A DNA stretch of 64,000 nt from Gymnorhina tibicen (Eukaryota > Chordata > Aves > Passeriformes > Artamidae): NCBI GenBank assembly GCA_013399875.1, contig VXAZ01007504.1, positions 124,001 to 188,000 of the forward strand, read 5' to 3'. A program made the position numbers and the translations under genes. This document shows positions 14,419 to 24,040 of this stretch, in pieces (positions within the stretch are counted from its first letter, which is position 1; each line of letters opens with the position of its first letter). The notes beneath the pieces are model-generated. The model worked only from the letters and a program-made list of their open reading frames with translations. It searched no databases and was not told where the DNA came from.

Positions 14419-14424
14419 AATAAA
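14419..14424 (+). promoter_or_regulatory. AATAAA polyadenylation signal of the probable LTR
   Basis: An exact AATAAA is followed within 30 bases by a T/G-rich stretch (TTTGTACTATTGGCTTTGG), as at functional poly(A) sites. It is the main support for an R/U5 region here. Confidence 0.4.
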
Positions 14425-14506
14425 ATTTGTACTATTGGCTTTGGTATATGGTCTCATTTGGACCTTAATTTGGGCAGAGGCAACTCTCAATAATCAGATG
14501 TTAACA

Positions 14507-16598
14507 CCTTCTCCGGGCTGGACACCCTGATAAGTGACCAGCGATTGAGCCATAACATGGAAGATTTTCTGAAATCCAACCTGGTTGCTTCAAATGAGGC
14601 CCCCTAGTTCTTCTCTGGCACAAAGCTCTGCTGAATACTTTGGATGAGAAAAGTGGCTGTATTGCACCTGCGGTTCTCACAGGCCTGACTAACACCTTCA
14701 CAACACATAAACCAGTTTCAGGACTGGTCCTTGAGCTAGTCAGAAATGTGGCCATATCTCTCTGTTTGGCCTTGGCTCCCTCCTGGCAACCACAGGACAC
14801 TGAAAGAGACGTTGCTGAGGGAAGAGAATAGCAGCGGTATTGTGGAAGACTAGTCAGCTGCTCTTCCTCACTGTCAGTGGAAGCATGAAGGTCTGGAAAG
14901 GAGCTAGTTTGATCCACTCCACTCCCAACTGCATTTTCAGACATGACTGTGTTAAACTTTCCTGAAAGTCATGTCCTGAAACCAGGCAAAGTAAAGGAAG
15001 AATTACAGTTGATGGGAGCATGAAAGGTAGGGGAAAGGAAGACAGTGTTTCTTGTGTTGAAGTGTGTAAGTCTTTCTCCTGGATATACAAGTAGAATCAT
15101 AAAAATCCACTATTGTGACGGTCTGTCTCTTGCATCCAGTTTTAAAGGCATAGAAAGGCTCAGGAATCATGTCTGGGCATAGAGCAATGGTAGGGGATAC
15201 AACAGCACAGTCACCCCAAGACAACTATGAATATTATTTACATACAGCACATAAACCGGACTAATGCTCCTTCAGAAATTATAAAAAAAAGCATTCTCAC
15301 TTCTGTGGAGCTTTCATGCCCTCTGATCTCACCTACGGTCAAACTGCTTGACCCTTCTATACAGAGAAGAAATCACAGCTTTGACAAGACCAAAAAGACT
15401 ATACTGAGATCAGGACCAGCCTGGAGATTACTGCAACAATATATTAACACAAGATGTGCTTAAAAAATACTAGCTGCCATGGGTAACAAAAATGCAGAAT
15501 ATTTCTGCAATCTGCTGTAATATCTCTTCACTTGGGCACTTGCACTCCGGTCCTCTGTAGAAGTCCAGCACCATGCCACTGAAGTACACCACACTATTCA
15601 GTAACCACAAAACAGAGGGGGAGAGAATAACAATGTCACTGCTTCCAATGCTGTGTCAGATCACCACATAAAAAAAAAAAAAATCACTGCAATATGACCA
15701 GGAGTGTGGACAGGATAAAAGCTGTGTCCAAAATTATGACAGAAAAAGGAACTTAGCCTGGTAAAAAGCACTCAGGAACAGCTCAGAAGCCTCCATGGTC
15801 ATTAAGGTGCATTTCAGAGTATAAATTAATTAACAGGAGGCTTTCAGAGAAGAATTGAATCCTTTATTGGCAGTTCTCAATGTGAAAGCCCTGTCACCAT
15901 GGCTGAGAAAGTGACTCAGAAATGAAAATGAGGAAGAGACGGAGAGCTGCCACAATATCCAGCTCCCCCTCCAACACCAACCCATCAAGCCAGTCAGCCA
16001 GAAAATCCTGCTTTTAAATGTTATTGGTCACATACCATTATGTAACTAATATCATGTCATATTACTCCAAGCTGTGCCCTGTTGTACACCTAAGTGACAG
16101 AGCATCTCTTAATGTAATGTGGAGTGGAACAAATACAGGGGAAAAAAGACACAGATTTTATGGGTAGCATGGCTGCTACCAATTTACAGACTGATTATCC
16201 AAACTGATTCATATTTTTATTTTTAATACGATTACATTTCCTGCTACCTTCACCCTCCTCCACATTTTTCCCTTACAGCTCAGATTTTTTTTTTAATTCA
16301 CCAAACAGATGCAAAAGCTGATATTTCTTTGCCCACATTTTTCTTGCAAAAACCCTGCAACCTTGTGCTTAATGAGGAGGAGTTTTAATAGGCAGATAGA
16401 GAGGTTAAATTGGCTAACAGAGAAAAAAAGAACTGGGTAAGAAAAAGATCAGGTTTCCAGAGAAACAGAGCCACATCCTATAATATTCTTGCCTTTATGC
16501 ATTTATTTATTTATTTATTTCAGCTATATCTGTTTCTAAGCAATAGGTTAAAATAATGCCCAGGAATTCAGAGTTGAGAAAACTCTGCTTTTAATAGG
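14507..16598. other. Unique noncoding DNA, no gene recognised
   Basis: About 2.1 kb holds a 147-codon minus frame (14501-14944) that overlaps the end of the LTR-like segment and has no family motif, so it is rejected as a gene. A poly-A run lies near 15668 and an (ATTT)5 microsatellite at 16501-16520. No exon or RNA gene was seen. Confidence 0.55.
16501..16520. repeat. (ATTT)5 microsatellite
   Basis: Five perfect ATTT units are read directly. There is no recognisable retroposon body on either side. Confidence 0.9.
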
Positions 16599-16696
16599 GG
16601 TCCAGATCTTCAGCTGCTATAAATCAGAACAGCTTTGCTGAAGTCAGCATTGCTAATGGCATTAGCAGGGTTTACACCACTTAAGGATTTGGCCCA
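16599..16696. repeat. Ancient palindromic interspersed element
   Basis: The left arm (from 16599, GGTCCAGATCTTCAGCTG) pairs with the reverse complement of the right arm (ending at 16696 in GGATTTGGCCC) at roughly 18 of 25 positions. The centre holds a perfect inverted repeat, TGCTAATGGCATTAGCA (16651-16667). The phrases 'agctgctataaatcag' and 'tttacaccacttaaggatttggccc' resemble a class of old palindromic repeats spread through amniote genomes, some copies of which became conserved noncoding elements. I recall the pattern but not the family name with certainty. Confidence 0.5.
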
Positions 16697-17534
16697 AGTG
16701 CTCCACAGAGAAATTAAATTTATGAATAAATTAGCCAGAAGGTTTACACAAAAAGGAAGCTACCAGAAACCACTGCATGGGATTATATGGAGTTAGCACA
16801 TAGATGCCCTCCTTCGGGATACCTTTTCAGAAAGGGAAGTTTTTATGTAGGACCCCTGCTTGTATGAGGAGAGGGAGGGAAGGTGCACACCTCAGCCTGC
16901 AAGTAGAAAGGCAGAAGGCAGGTCTAACAGGCCACACAAAGGATAACGCAGAGTTCATTTGGTTTACACCTTCATTTTCCATCCTGACCCTAAAACTCTT
17001 CTGAAGAAGAAGAAGAGGAATATGTTTTTAGAATTTTAAAGATATGTTGACAGAAGCGATTTTCAGTTACCCATTAATCACTCACCTGCATATGTATTTC
17101 TCTCCAAATATTTAATGATGTGTTAAGGAACTTCATGAGGAGCAATGTGTTGCTGTTTTACCTACAACTCAGTGCAACACTGCATTGGGCAGATGAACTC
17201 AGAAGAAACTTCAGAAACTCCAGCACTGTTGTGCCAACAAGTTCAGTGGCATTTTAAATTTCCTCCTGCAGAACTAAAATAAAAACAAAATCCAGTTTTG
17301 CTAGAATTAAAGAGAGACAAAATCTGACACCAAAACTGTTTCCCACTGCCCACATTTGAAGCTGTGAAATGGATCTCCATGTAGAGTTTTTCCAGCTGAA
17401 CTTTATTTTCCTAATCAGTTGAAACTTAAGCCCAGATCTGTTGAAAAATTTAATTTTTGGAGGTTTTGAAACCTAGATCTACATCTAAATAATCTGGTTC
17501 TGGCCTGTCTCCTGGGTTTGTGTGAACTATTTGA
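16697..17534. other. Unique noncoding DNA
   Basis: No exon, RNA gene or named repeat recognised in this 0.8 kb between the palindromic element and the CR1 tail. Confidence 0.55.
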
Positions 17535-17686
17535 CCACCTAGTCACCATCCCTAGAGGTGTTCAAGAAACGACTGGACATGGCATTTAGTGCTATGGCCT
17601 AGTTGATAAAGTGGTGATTGGTCAAAGTGTGGACTCAATGGTCTTGAAGGTCTTTTCCAGCCTAAATAATTCTGTGATTCTGTGAA
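17535..17686 (+). mobile_element. CR1 LINE 3' end, bird type
   Basis: Reads clearly as an avian CR1 3' untranslated end: 'gtcaccatccctagaggtgt', 'ttcaagaaacgactggacat', 'ggcatttagtgctatgg', 'gtggactcaatggtcttgaa', then 'ggtcttttccagcctaaata' and two terminal ATTCTGTG units (17670-17685). CR1 copies typically end in such 8-base repeats rather than poly-A. It is strongly 5' truncated (about 150 bp) and moderately diverged. This copy is the best single marker that the DNA is avian. Confidence 0.92.
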
Positions 17687-19589
17687 AGGAAGAAAAGTGA
17701 TTTGCAGCTCCATGAAACAGAAACATACATCCAGGGAAAGATAGGCATCCTTATGCTGTCACTTCAGTGATCTGTTTTCCCCGAGCACCACAACTCCCCC
17801 CACTTTAGCGATGACCACCTGCCAAGGACATCACTGCATCACTGCAGAAAAGACCCCAGAACACAATTAGGCACATAGCCCCAACTGTAAAACAGCAGAC
17901 AGCTCACCCCATCCGTCAGCCTGGCTGCTCAACCCTTTGCTGAGCCTGGCCACAGTGGGAGTCCAGCAGAGGCCCCAGCCTGCTCCTGCTCTCCCAGTGC
18001 ACTGCCTGGTCCAGCTCCTCCAGCCGGGCCCAGCTGCACTCCCCTCACTGCCCAGCAGGCCGGCTGTTAGCACCCTTCATTTGAGCAAGCCCTCTGGAGA
18101 TCTCAAGCTCGTTCTTGTTAGTGTTTCCCTCTGAGAAGGAGGTGAAGCATCTCTAATGTGCGGCAACGATGGTGGCGTCCACCAGGGAGGCCAGAGCAGC
18201 CAGGCAGAGGAGGCACAATGGGAAGACACCTCACCCAGAAATCAAAGAACTTGTAGGAACACTGCACACCACCACCTCAGCCACACGCAGGCAGTACTCA
18301 ACTTTTTTTCTGGCCACTTCCTCCCTGTGATCAAAGGCGACAAAGAATTGCCTTCAGCAAAAGAGGAGTGTGAAGGGTTTCCTATCAACTGGCTGCCTCA
18401 ACTGCTGTCTCCTGTTCTGCGTTTCATCACTTCAGGGGGGAGAAAGGGAGACAAGAGAGAGAAAAACCTGAGGAAACCCTTCCCATATCATTCTCTCATT
18501 AAAAGTTTGGATCTTTATTGTAAAGCTGCATACTCTTTTTAAAAAAGCTAATAATATTTAACAGCAGGAGTAAAAAATTTTACAAAATCATAGCAATATA
18601 AAAAAATGTTTTAGCCCAAGTCACACAGAATTATTCTGGTTGCACAGCACAATATTTTTTTCTTTGATCAAAGTCTTACCTGATTTCTATTTTACTTCAA
18701 CTCTAGCCAGTAATACCTTACCTCTTTACTAAAAATTTTATCCAGCTCTAGTCTGTAACAGTCTTACCAACAATGTCTCACAATAAACCATGAGAACTTT
18801 CTGGATTACCCCAAGTTCTCCTAAAATTCAAGGAAACACAGAAATGAATACATTATTATTGTCACCTGAGATTTTTTCCTTGACTTTATTTTACAGATGT
18901 CTCTGTCTCTAGGGTCACAATAATTATAATAATCTTTGCTAATTGGTAACAGTGCATGTGATTATATTCTTACCAGCAGTACCTTCCTAAATGCTGACAA
19001 ATCTATTTTATATTATGACAATTTTCCTATGTATTATCGAACCTAGATAAGGAACTAGAAGCAAAAATAATTTTTCAAATGTTAGAAAAGTACATGCTTT
19101 TTGTCAATGAAAGCATGCAGATTGGCTGTAAACCTCTTCGAAGAAACTACTGTTTCTCAAATTTATAGTATCATAATACTACTTCTCAGAATCTCTGTTG
19201 ATATTATAGTGTACATCATTCTCCTCCTTAGAATCAATATTTTGATTATTTTGTGGGTTATAACTGATGTGCAGTTATCATCTGAGTCACTAAACACATT
19301 TGCTTATTCTTGCTTCTGAGATAGTTTGAGTTCAATTTCCACACAGTGCTCTTTGGTGAGCACGTTACATAGGAACTCTTGTACAGCATTGAAAACTTTT
19401 CTCTTTAATGTGCTTATTTTTCTCATATTCTTTGTTCAAGGGTCTATTTAGGCTTGACTTTATTGACCTGCTGAAAAAAAGTGTTACTAGGTGTTGATCT
19501 TGCTGCTAGGTTCTTGAAAAAATGTTTGCCTTAGATCTACTTTGCATCTCTCAGCAGTTTTTATTGATATCTCCTGCTAAACTTTGAAA
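17687..19589. other. Noncoding DNA with a GC-richer block
   Basis: From about 17860 to 18240 the sequence is noticeably richer in GC and has several CpG dinucleotides (for example around 18022, 18060 and 18159), then returns to AT-rich DNA. Overlapping open frames occur on both strands of this block but none shows a domain. It could be an unrecognised exon, a decayed retroelement or a local composition fluctuation. The rest is featureless AT-rich sequence. Confidence 0.45.
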
Positions 19590-20960
19590 GTTACACCACT
19601 TCTGCAGGATTTTCTTCATCTTCACACAGTGCTGACAACCAGGCACAGTCCATAAGCTCTGAAAATGCTCTGTTACTACCATTTATTCTCTGCAGCTGTC
19701 TCATCCCAGCCACATGGCAAGAGGGCATTTTCAGCAGCACTTGCAGTCTGTACCCTGTCTCTCTTTCCTTGTGTGATTTCTGTGCTGATTCACTGAACCA
19801 CACCAGTGCCCAGAGAACAGACCTACTGAACACTTTGCTCCAATGTTTACCAAAAAAAAATCAGAATGTGTTCTGCATAAGTTCATTTTCTAAGATCTCC
19901 ATCAGCTATTTCTGCTCCCATGATGGCCATCTGGTCATATTTCACTTGGGAAGGGTCAGTTGCAAAAGCATCACTCTGTTGTTCTTGAAATGACCATGCA
20001 CTCACTGCCTTACCTTTGCTGCTGTCAGAAGGTCATCAATATCTCCTCCCTGGACTTGCTCTCCAGCAGCCAATATAAGTGGGTTAAATCTATTCAGCTC
20101 TTTCCAGATCTAACCAAATGTTCTCAAGCAGTTCCAGTGATAGTTCAAAATCTGGTTGGTATTTCTAGAAAGCTAGAAATCTGCTGGAATAAGAAATCAT
20201 TCATTTTGTCATACAATGCTTCACTGCTGAGCAGCAAAGCGGTACTTTCTGACAATTCCAGTTCAAGAATAAATGCCTTTGTAACACTTAAAATAAGTCT
20301 GTATCTGGTCTTTTACCAGTTGCTAATCTTTTTTTACTGAGAACACTTCTGTTCAAACAGAATGGCTACCATTTTTGTGATGCATGTGGGCATTTGGGAA
20401 GCTTTCTAGTACAGATATGGTTTTCTTATGGTATAGAAGTTCAATTTATCACTTGCAAAACAGACTCATAAAAGAGAATTCTGTCCCATTCTCTTGCTTA
20501 AATGTCCAAAATAATCCTATCATAATTGGACTATACCAATATCAGAAATACAAAATTCTTGCAAGTTCCACTACCAGTATTTTCCGGGCAACCATGTTTT
20601 TAGGTGGCAGAGTTACACTCCAAGGCCATAGCTGATTTGTGAAAATCAGTCATTACAGCAAACTCGATTGAAATGCACTTGGCAAGTATCATCACAAGCA
20701 TTCGAGATTTAAGTGCTTCTATTCCAAGCGGGCAGCTTTCAAAACTGGAAAATGACAATGGCTCTGGGCAGGTTTCAGAAGGCCAGTCCTCAAATTCATG
20801 CTCTACAGTACTTTGGCAGTACATTGGCACATGGATCTTCTGAAGTTGTGCGAATCATTCCATTTCTTCCTTGTGAATTTGGAAAAATGTTCACTGGCTG
20901 CCTCTTCTTCTCTGCTTATCTCCATAGATGTGACATTTCTTCTTCAAACCCCCAATAAAA
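19590..20960 (-). pseudogene. Possible decayed coding sequence, family unknown
   Basis: Reading the minus strand from 20960 down to 19590 gives several successive coding-like segments in different frames, broken by stops and apparent frameshifts. The longest are an open stretch from about 20890 to 20600 (short peptide LGIEALKSRMLVMILAKC), a leucine- and glutamate-rich stretch near 20280-20150 (motif LELELSESTALLLSSEALYD), a following part in another frame (ELLENIWLDLERAE), and an 80-codon frame at 19833-19591. Helix-like amino-acid composition and continuation across frames suggest an old pseudogene or a dead mobile-element ORF. I do not recognise the family and see no poly-A tail. The plus strand also has open frames of up to 126 codons across the same region, so chance is a real alternative. 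Confidence 0.25.
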
Positions 20961-22230
20961 CACTGTCTGTATCGTAAGCTGCACAACAATTCAGCAGCTC
21001 AAGTAAATAAAAACAGTAGTAGCAGATGTACAAATGAAATGGCATCCAACTTCATTTCGCCAACCATCTTGGAAAAGCAACTCATGCAGAAAGGTTACTG
21101 CACACAAAAAGACTGAGTTACATAGATAAATCTGTTTGACTCAGAATTAGCAATCGTTATCAAGCTGGTTAAGCACTGCTCGGTAAACACAGTTGGTCAA
21201 GTGCCTGGAGCTGTCAATTTTGCCTCCATGCACAGTGGAATCGAGACAGAGAACAGCAATGGAAAGGTAGAGGTGCTTCTTTTCACCCGAATTATGTGCT
21301 TACTCTTCTCTATTCCTCCTGTGCAGGTGCCTGGAAAGTAGTACAGAAGGGCAAGCTCTCACATATTGAATCTGCAAGAACATATTGTTTGAATTCTTTA
21401 AAGGGTGTAAAGGCCTTCTCACAAAAGGTCATCCTTTAGAATTTTTTCCTGACTGCTTTTTATTGACTTCCTGGATAGAAATGCCACTCCTCCTTTTCTA
21501 GGCTCTGTTTTGGTATTAGAATAAAGAAACTTGAAATAAAACTTCTTTAAATTGGAATACAAACAGCCTCTTTAATGCTTAATGCAATGGAACAGACCCA
21601 GTTTAAAGTACAATCACATTTGCCTTTCCTGAGGGCCCTCATGTGGATGGACGAGCTTTGCACTTGCATAGCCAGACCTTGCTTGTCTGGAATTGTTGGA
21701 AAACTTTGTGAAACAACCAAGGCACACTGAAACTTGATCACAATAACCTGATAACTGCAGGCATAAATCAACATGGCAACCCATCCACCATTATCTCATC
21801 CTTCAGTGGCTGCGTCTCTACAAACACAGGACCAGGGTGGGAGGTCATGTGGCTCACCATGAGTTCTTTATGAATTAAACTATCCATATGGTGACTGTAT
21901 ATTTTCTTCCAGTTCCTACCTGGGTGCTTTCTACAGCTCAAGCGTATTTTAACCCAGTGTAATTTTTCCAGAACTTTATCCTTCAGAATAATACCTGATT
22001 AACTCCTACTCTCTTGAGCCGTGGTTTCTTTTAGGGTTATACTGCACCACCACTGTCAACTCGGCATGCTCTTTCCATGCACAGGATGGTTTTCAGTAAG
22101 GATTTTTTCTTTAGTCCTTCTCCCATTTAACCCACCAAAGACACCTACAAGTAGCTAGTCTGTACTCCACATTCTTCCATTTTTGCCCACCATTTTAGGA
22201 AAATTTCTTGAAGTCCTCCATGTGCCATCA
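20961..22230. other. Unique noncoding DNA, no gene recognised
   Basis: Plain AT-rich sequence. Open frames are 81 codons or fewer. No splice-flanked exon or named repeat was seen. Confidence 0.55.
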
Positions 22231-22374
22231 GAGAATCATACAATGGTTTTGGTTTTAAGGGATCTTAAAGACCACCTAGTTCCAACACCCCTGCCATGGG
22301 CAGGGCCACCTTCCACTAGACTCAGAGCCCCATCCAACCTGGCCTTGAACACTGCCAGGGATAGACATAACCAC
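22231..22374 (-). mobile_element. CR1 LINE 3' end, bird type, minus strand
   Basis: This is the reverse complement of a CR1 3' end. It begins 'gagaatcatacaatggtttt', then 'gatcttaaagaccacctagt', 'tccaacacccctgccatggg', 'ccccatccaacctggccttg' and 'aacactgccagggat'. Phrase order and spacing match the common avian CR1 tail. There is little divergence in the 22270-22360 part. It is 5' truncated at about 22374 and non-functional. Confidence 0.92.
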
Positions 22375-23109
22375 TGAAGAGAATTAATTCTTTTTAAAGG
22401 AAACAGCTTCCTGCTTTTCTCCTGGTAACTTGAGTACAGCCAGATCCAAAGTTTTATTGTGCTTTTTATCTTTCTTTGCAAATGGGTTGTGATTTTCCCC
22501 TAGTAGCCCATCCATTAAGTGCCTTTCCAAACCAGTGTATCTCTCCTGGCTCAGAGATGGCCATGTGCCAGGTCCAGGGCTGGCACAGCAGAGTATGAAA
22601 CATGTGAGTCACTGTCCTGCCAGGCAGCACCACAAAACCTCTATTAACACATCTTTTTAATACACATAGAAGCCTCTCCCAGGTTTTCCTTTCCTATCCT
22701 AATATGCCACTCTGTCCTTTATTCCTCACTATTTCCTCTTCCTGCCCTAGGGAAATATCTTATTCTGACAGTTCCTATAAATGTGTAATATCCTTGACCT
22801 TTAGTTTGAAGATTTTGGTAAAAGAGTTAGGTATGACCACTCACTTCAACTAGTTCTCATTCCAGTAGTCCTCAGGGAAAGTGATAGTTCAGAATCTGTC
22901 CAGAATTCACAGATCTTAGGCTCCTCCCATGGCCATTATCTTTTTCATTGTTGTGAAATACTTTAACCATCTTGAAGCTACAGCAATTGACAGACTGGAT
23001 AAATTTATGCAGTTTCCCTTGGAACTGCAGTGCAGAGCTGCACAGATGTGCCCACTGCATGAGCAATCCCCCATGGCTTTTTGTTTGTTTTGAGCCTTGC
23101 TCTCTTGAG
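22375..23109. other. Noncoding DNA between two CR1 relics
   Basis: No exon or RNA gene recognised. Some of this may be further, unrecognisable CR1 sequence, because relics in the same orientation lie on both sides. Confidence 0.45.
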
Positions 23110-23530
23110 CCTCACTCCATGCACCTCAGCTCTCCCACTGGCACAAACAGCATACAATCAATTCTTGCATGCTTTACTCAGTGCCTTTCAAGATTTCACC
23201 ATGTCTTTTCAACACTGAAGAGCCCTAGTTTACTTAGTCATCTTTGCCCACCCCCATTACCTTTGAATCCTTTCTAGTTCCTCTACATTCTTCCAGAGAC
23301 AAGGAGATAAGAAATGCATATGGTATTAATGATAGGAGTGAACCAAGGTTATTTTCTGCTTTGTTCTTTAATCCTTTCTTGGCAATTCCTAACATTTTAA
23401 TTGGTTTTCTAGTAAAAAAAAACCTGCTTATGATTTGAAGGATCTGTCAGAACTCCAAGATCTTGTTCCTGGGGGCAACAGCTAGCTCAGAGTCCATAAA
23501 CATATAGCCTGATGTTGGGGGTTTTTTCCC
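23110..23530 (-). mobile_element. Very old CR1 LINE fragment, minus strand
   Basis: The plus-strand text follows the reverse complement of an ancient CR1 3' part. Phrases in order: 'tttcaacactgaagagccct', 'cctttctagttcctctacat', 'attttctgctttgttcttta', 'tcctttcttggcaattccta', 'acattttaattggttttct', 'cagaactccaagatcttgtt', 'cctgggggcaacagctagct' and 'ataaacatatagcctgatgt'. Each has a counterpart in old CR1 copies of reptiles, with many substitutions and indels. It covers part of the region just upstream of the 3' terminus. It is probably older than the copy at 22231-22374 and of a different subfamily. Confidence 0.7.
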
Positions 23531-23925
23531 TACATACACATCTTTCCACAGCCTGCAGTGTCAGAGCTACAGCAGAAATAACGTGGGAGTCACTGCACTT
23601 CTAACTCCATTTCTCCAGTGTGCACTTACAGCATCCTAAAAAGGCCCAGAAGTGGGGCTTGCTGCTCTCTAGCTCAAGCTGCAGAGTAAAACAAATGGAC
23701 TGAATCCAACCATGAATTTACAGTAAAATGGCGTGAGGCCACAGACATGGCTATCAGGATAATTCACATCCCATCTCCTTCTCTATCAGGTGAGACAAGA
23801 CAGAGCAGATTCCACCTACATGCCACCACTGCCACAGAATTCACCAATTCCTGCGTGGAACATATAACGCATCAAAAACAAACACATCAAAGACAACATT
23901 TTGACTCAAGAAGAGCTTAAAGTCT
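23531..23925. other. Noncoding DNA
   Basis: Nothing recognised in this 0.4 kb. Confidence 0.5.
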
Positions 23926-24040
23926 TAGGAGACAAAGAAAGGAAAGGAAAAGCACACAGAGTGAAGTGACCTCACAAGGATATGCAGCAAGCCAGAGCAA
24001 AACCAGGAGAGGCAGCTCCATCTCTAAACCGTGTAAGAGT
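23926..24040 (-). mobile_element. MIR-like SINE relic, minus strand
   Basis: The plus strand resembles the reverse complement of a MIR (tRNA-derived CORE-SINE): 'cacacagagtgaagtgacct', then 'cacaaggatatgcagcaagc', 'cagagcaaaaccagg'. The counterpart phrases are 'cagagaggttaagtgacttg', 'aggtcacacagctagtaagt' and 'ggcagagccgggatt'. Similarity is modest, so the call is tentative. Confidence 0.4.

Larger units (their letters stand above)
13960..14506 (+). mobile_element. Probable LTR of an endogenous retrovirus (boundaries uncertain)
   Basis: The segment has the order of signals expected for an LTR on the plus strand: a TATA-like box (TATATATA, 14234-14241), a pyrimidine-rich run (about 14345-14400), a polyadenylation signal AATAAA (14419-14424) followed by a T/G-rich stretch, and an end at TGTTAACA (14499-14506), which fits a 3' terminal CA. 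The purine-rich sequence at about 13968-13992 could be a polypurine tract. I could not fix the 5' TG end and saw no target-site duplication. An alternative is a non-LTR sequence with chance TATA and AATAAA motifs. Confidence 0.45.

Noticed and set aside
14501..14944. 147-codon minus-strand open frame
   Set aside because: No family motif; overlaps the end of the LTR-like element.
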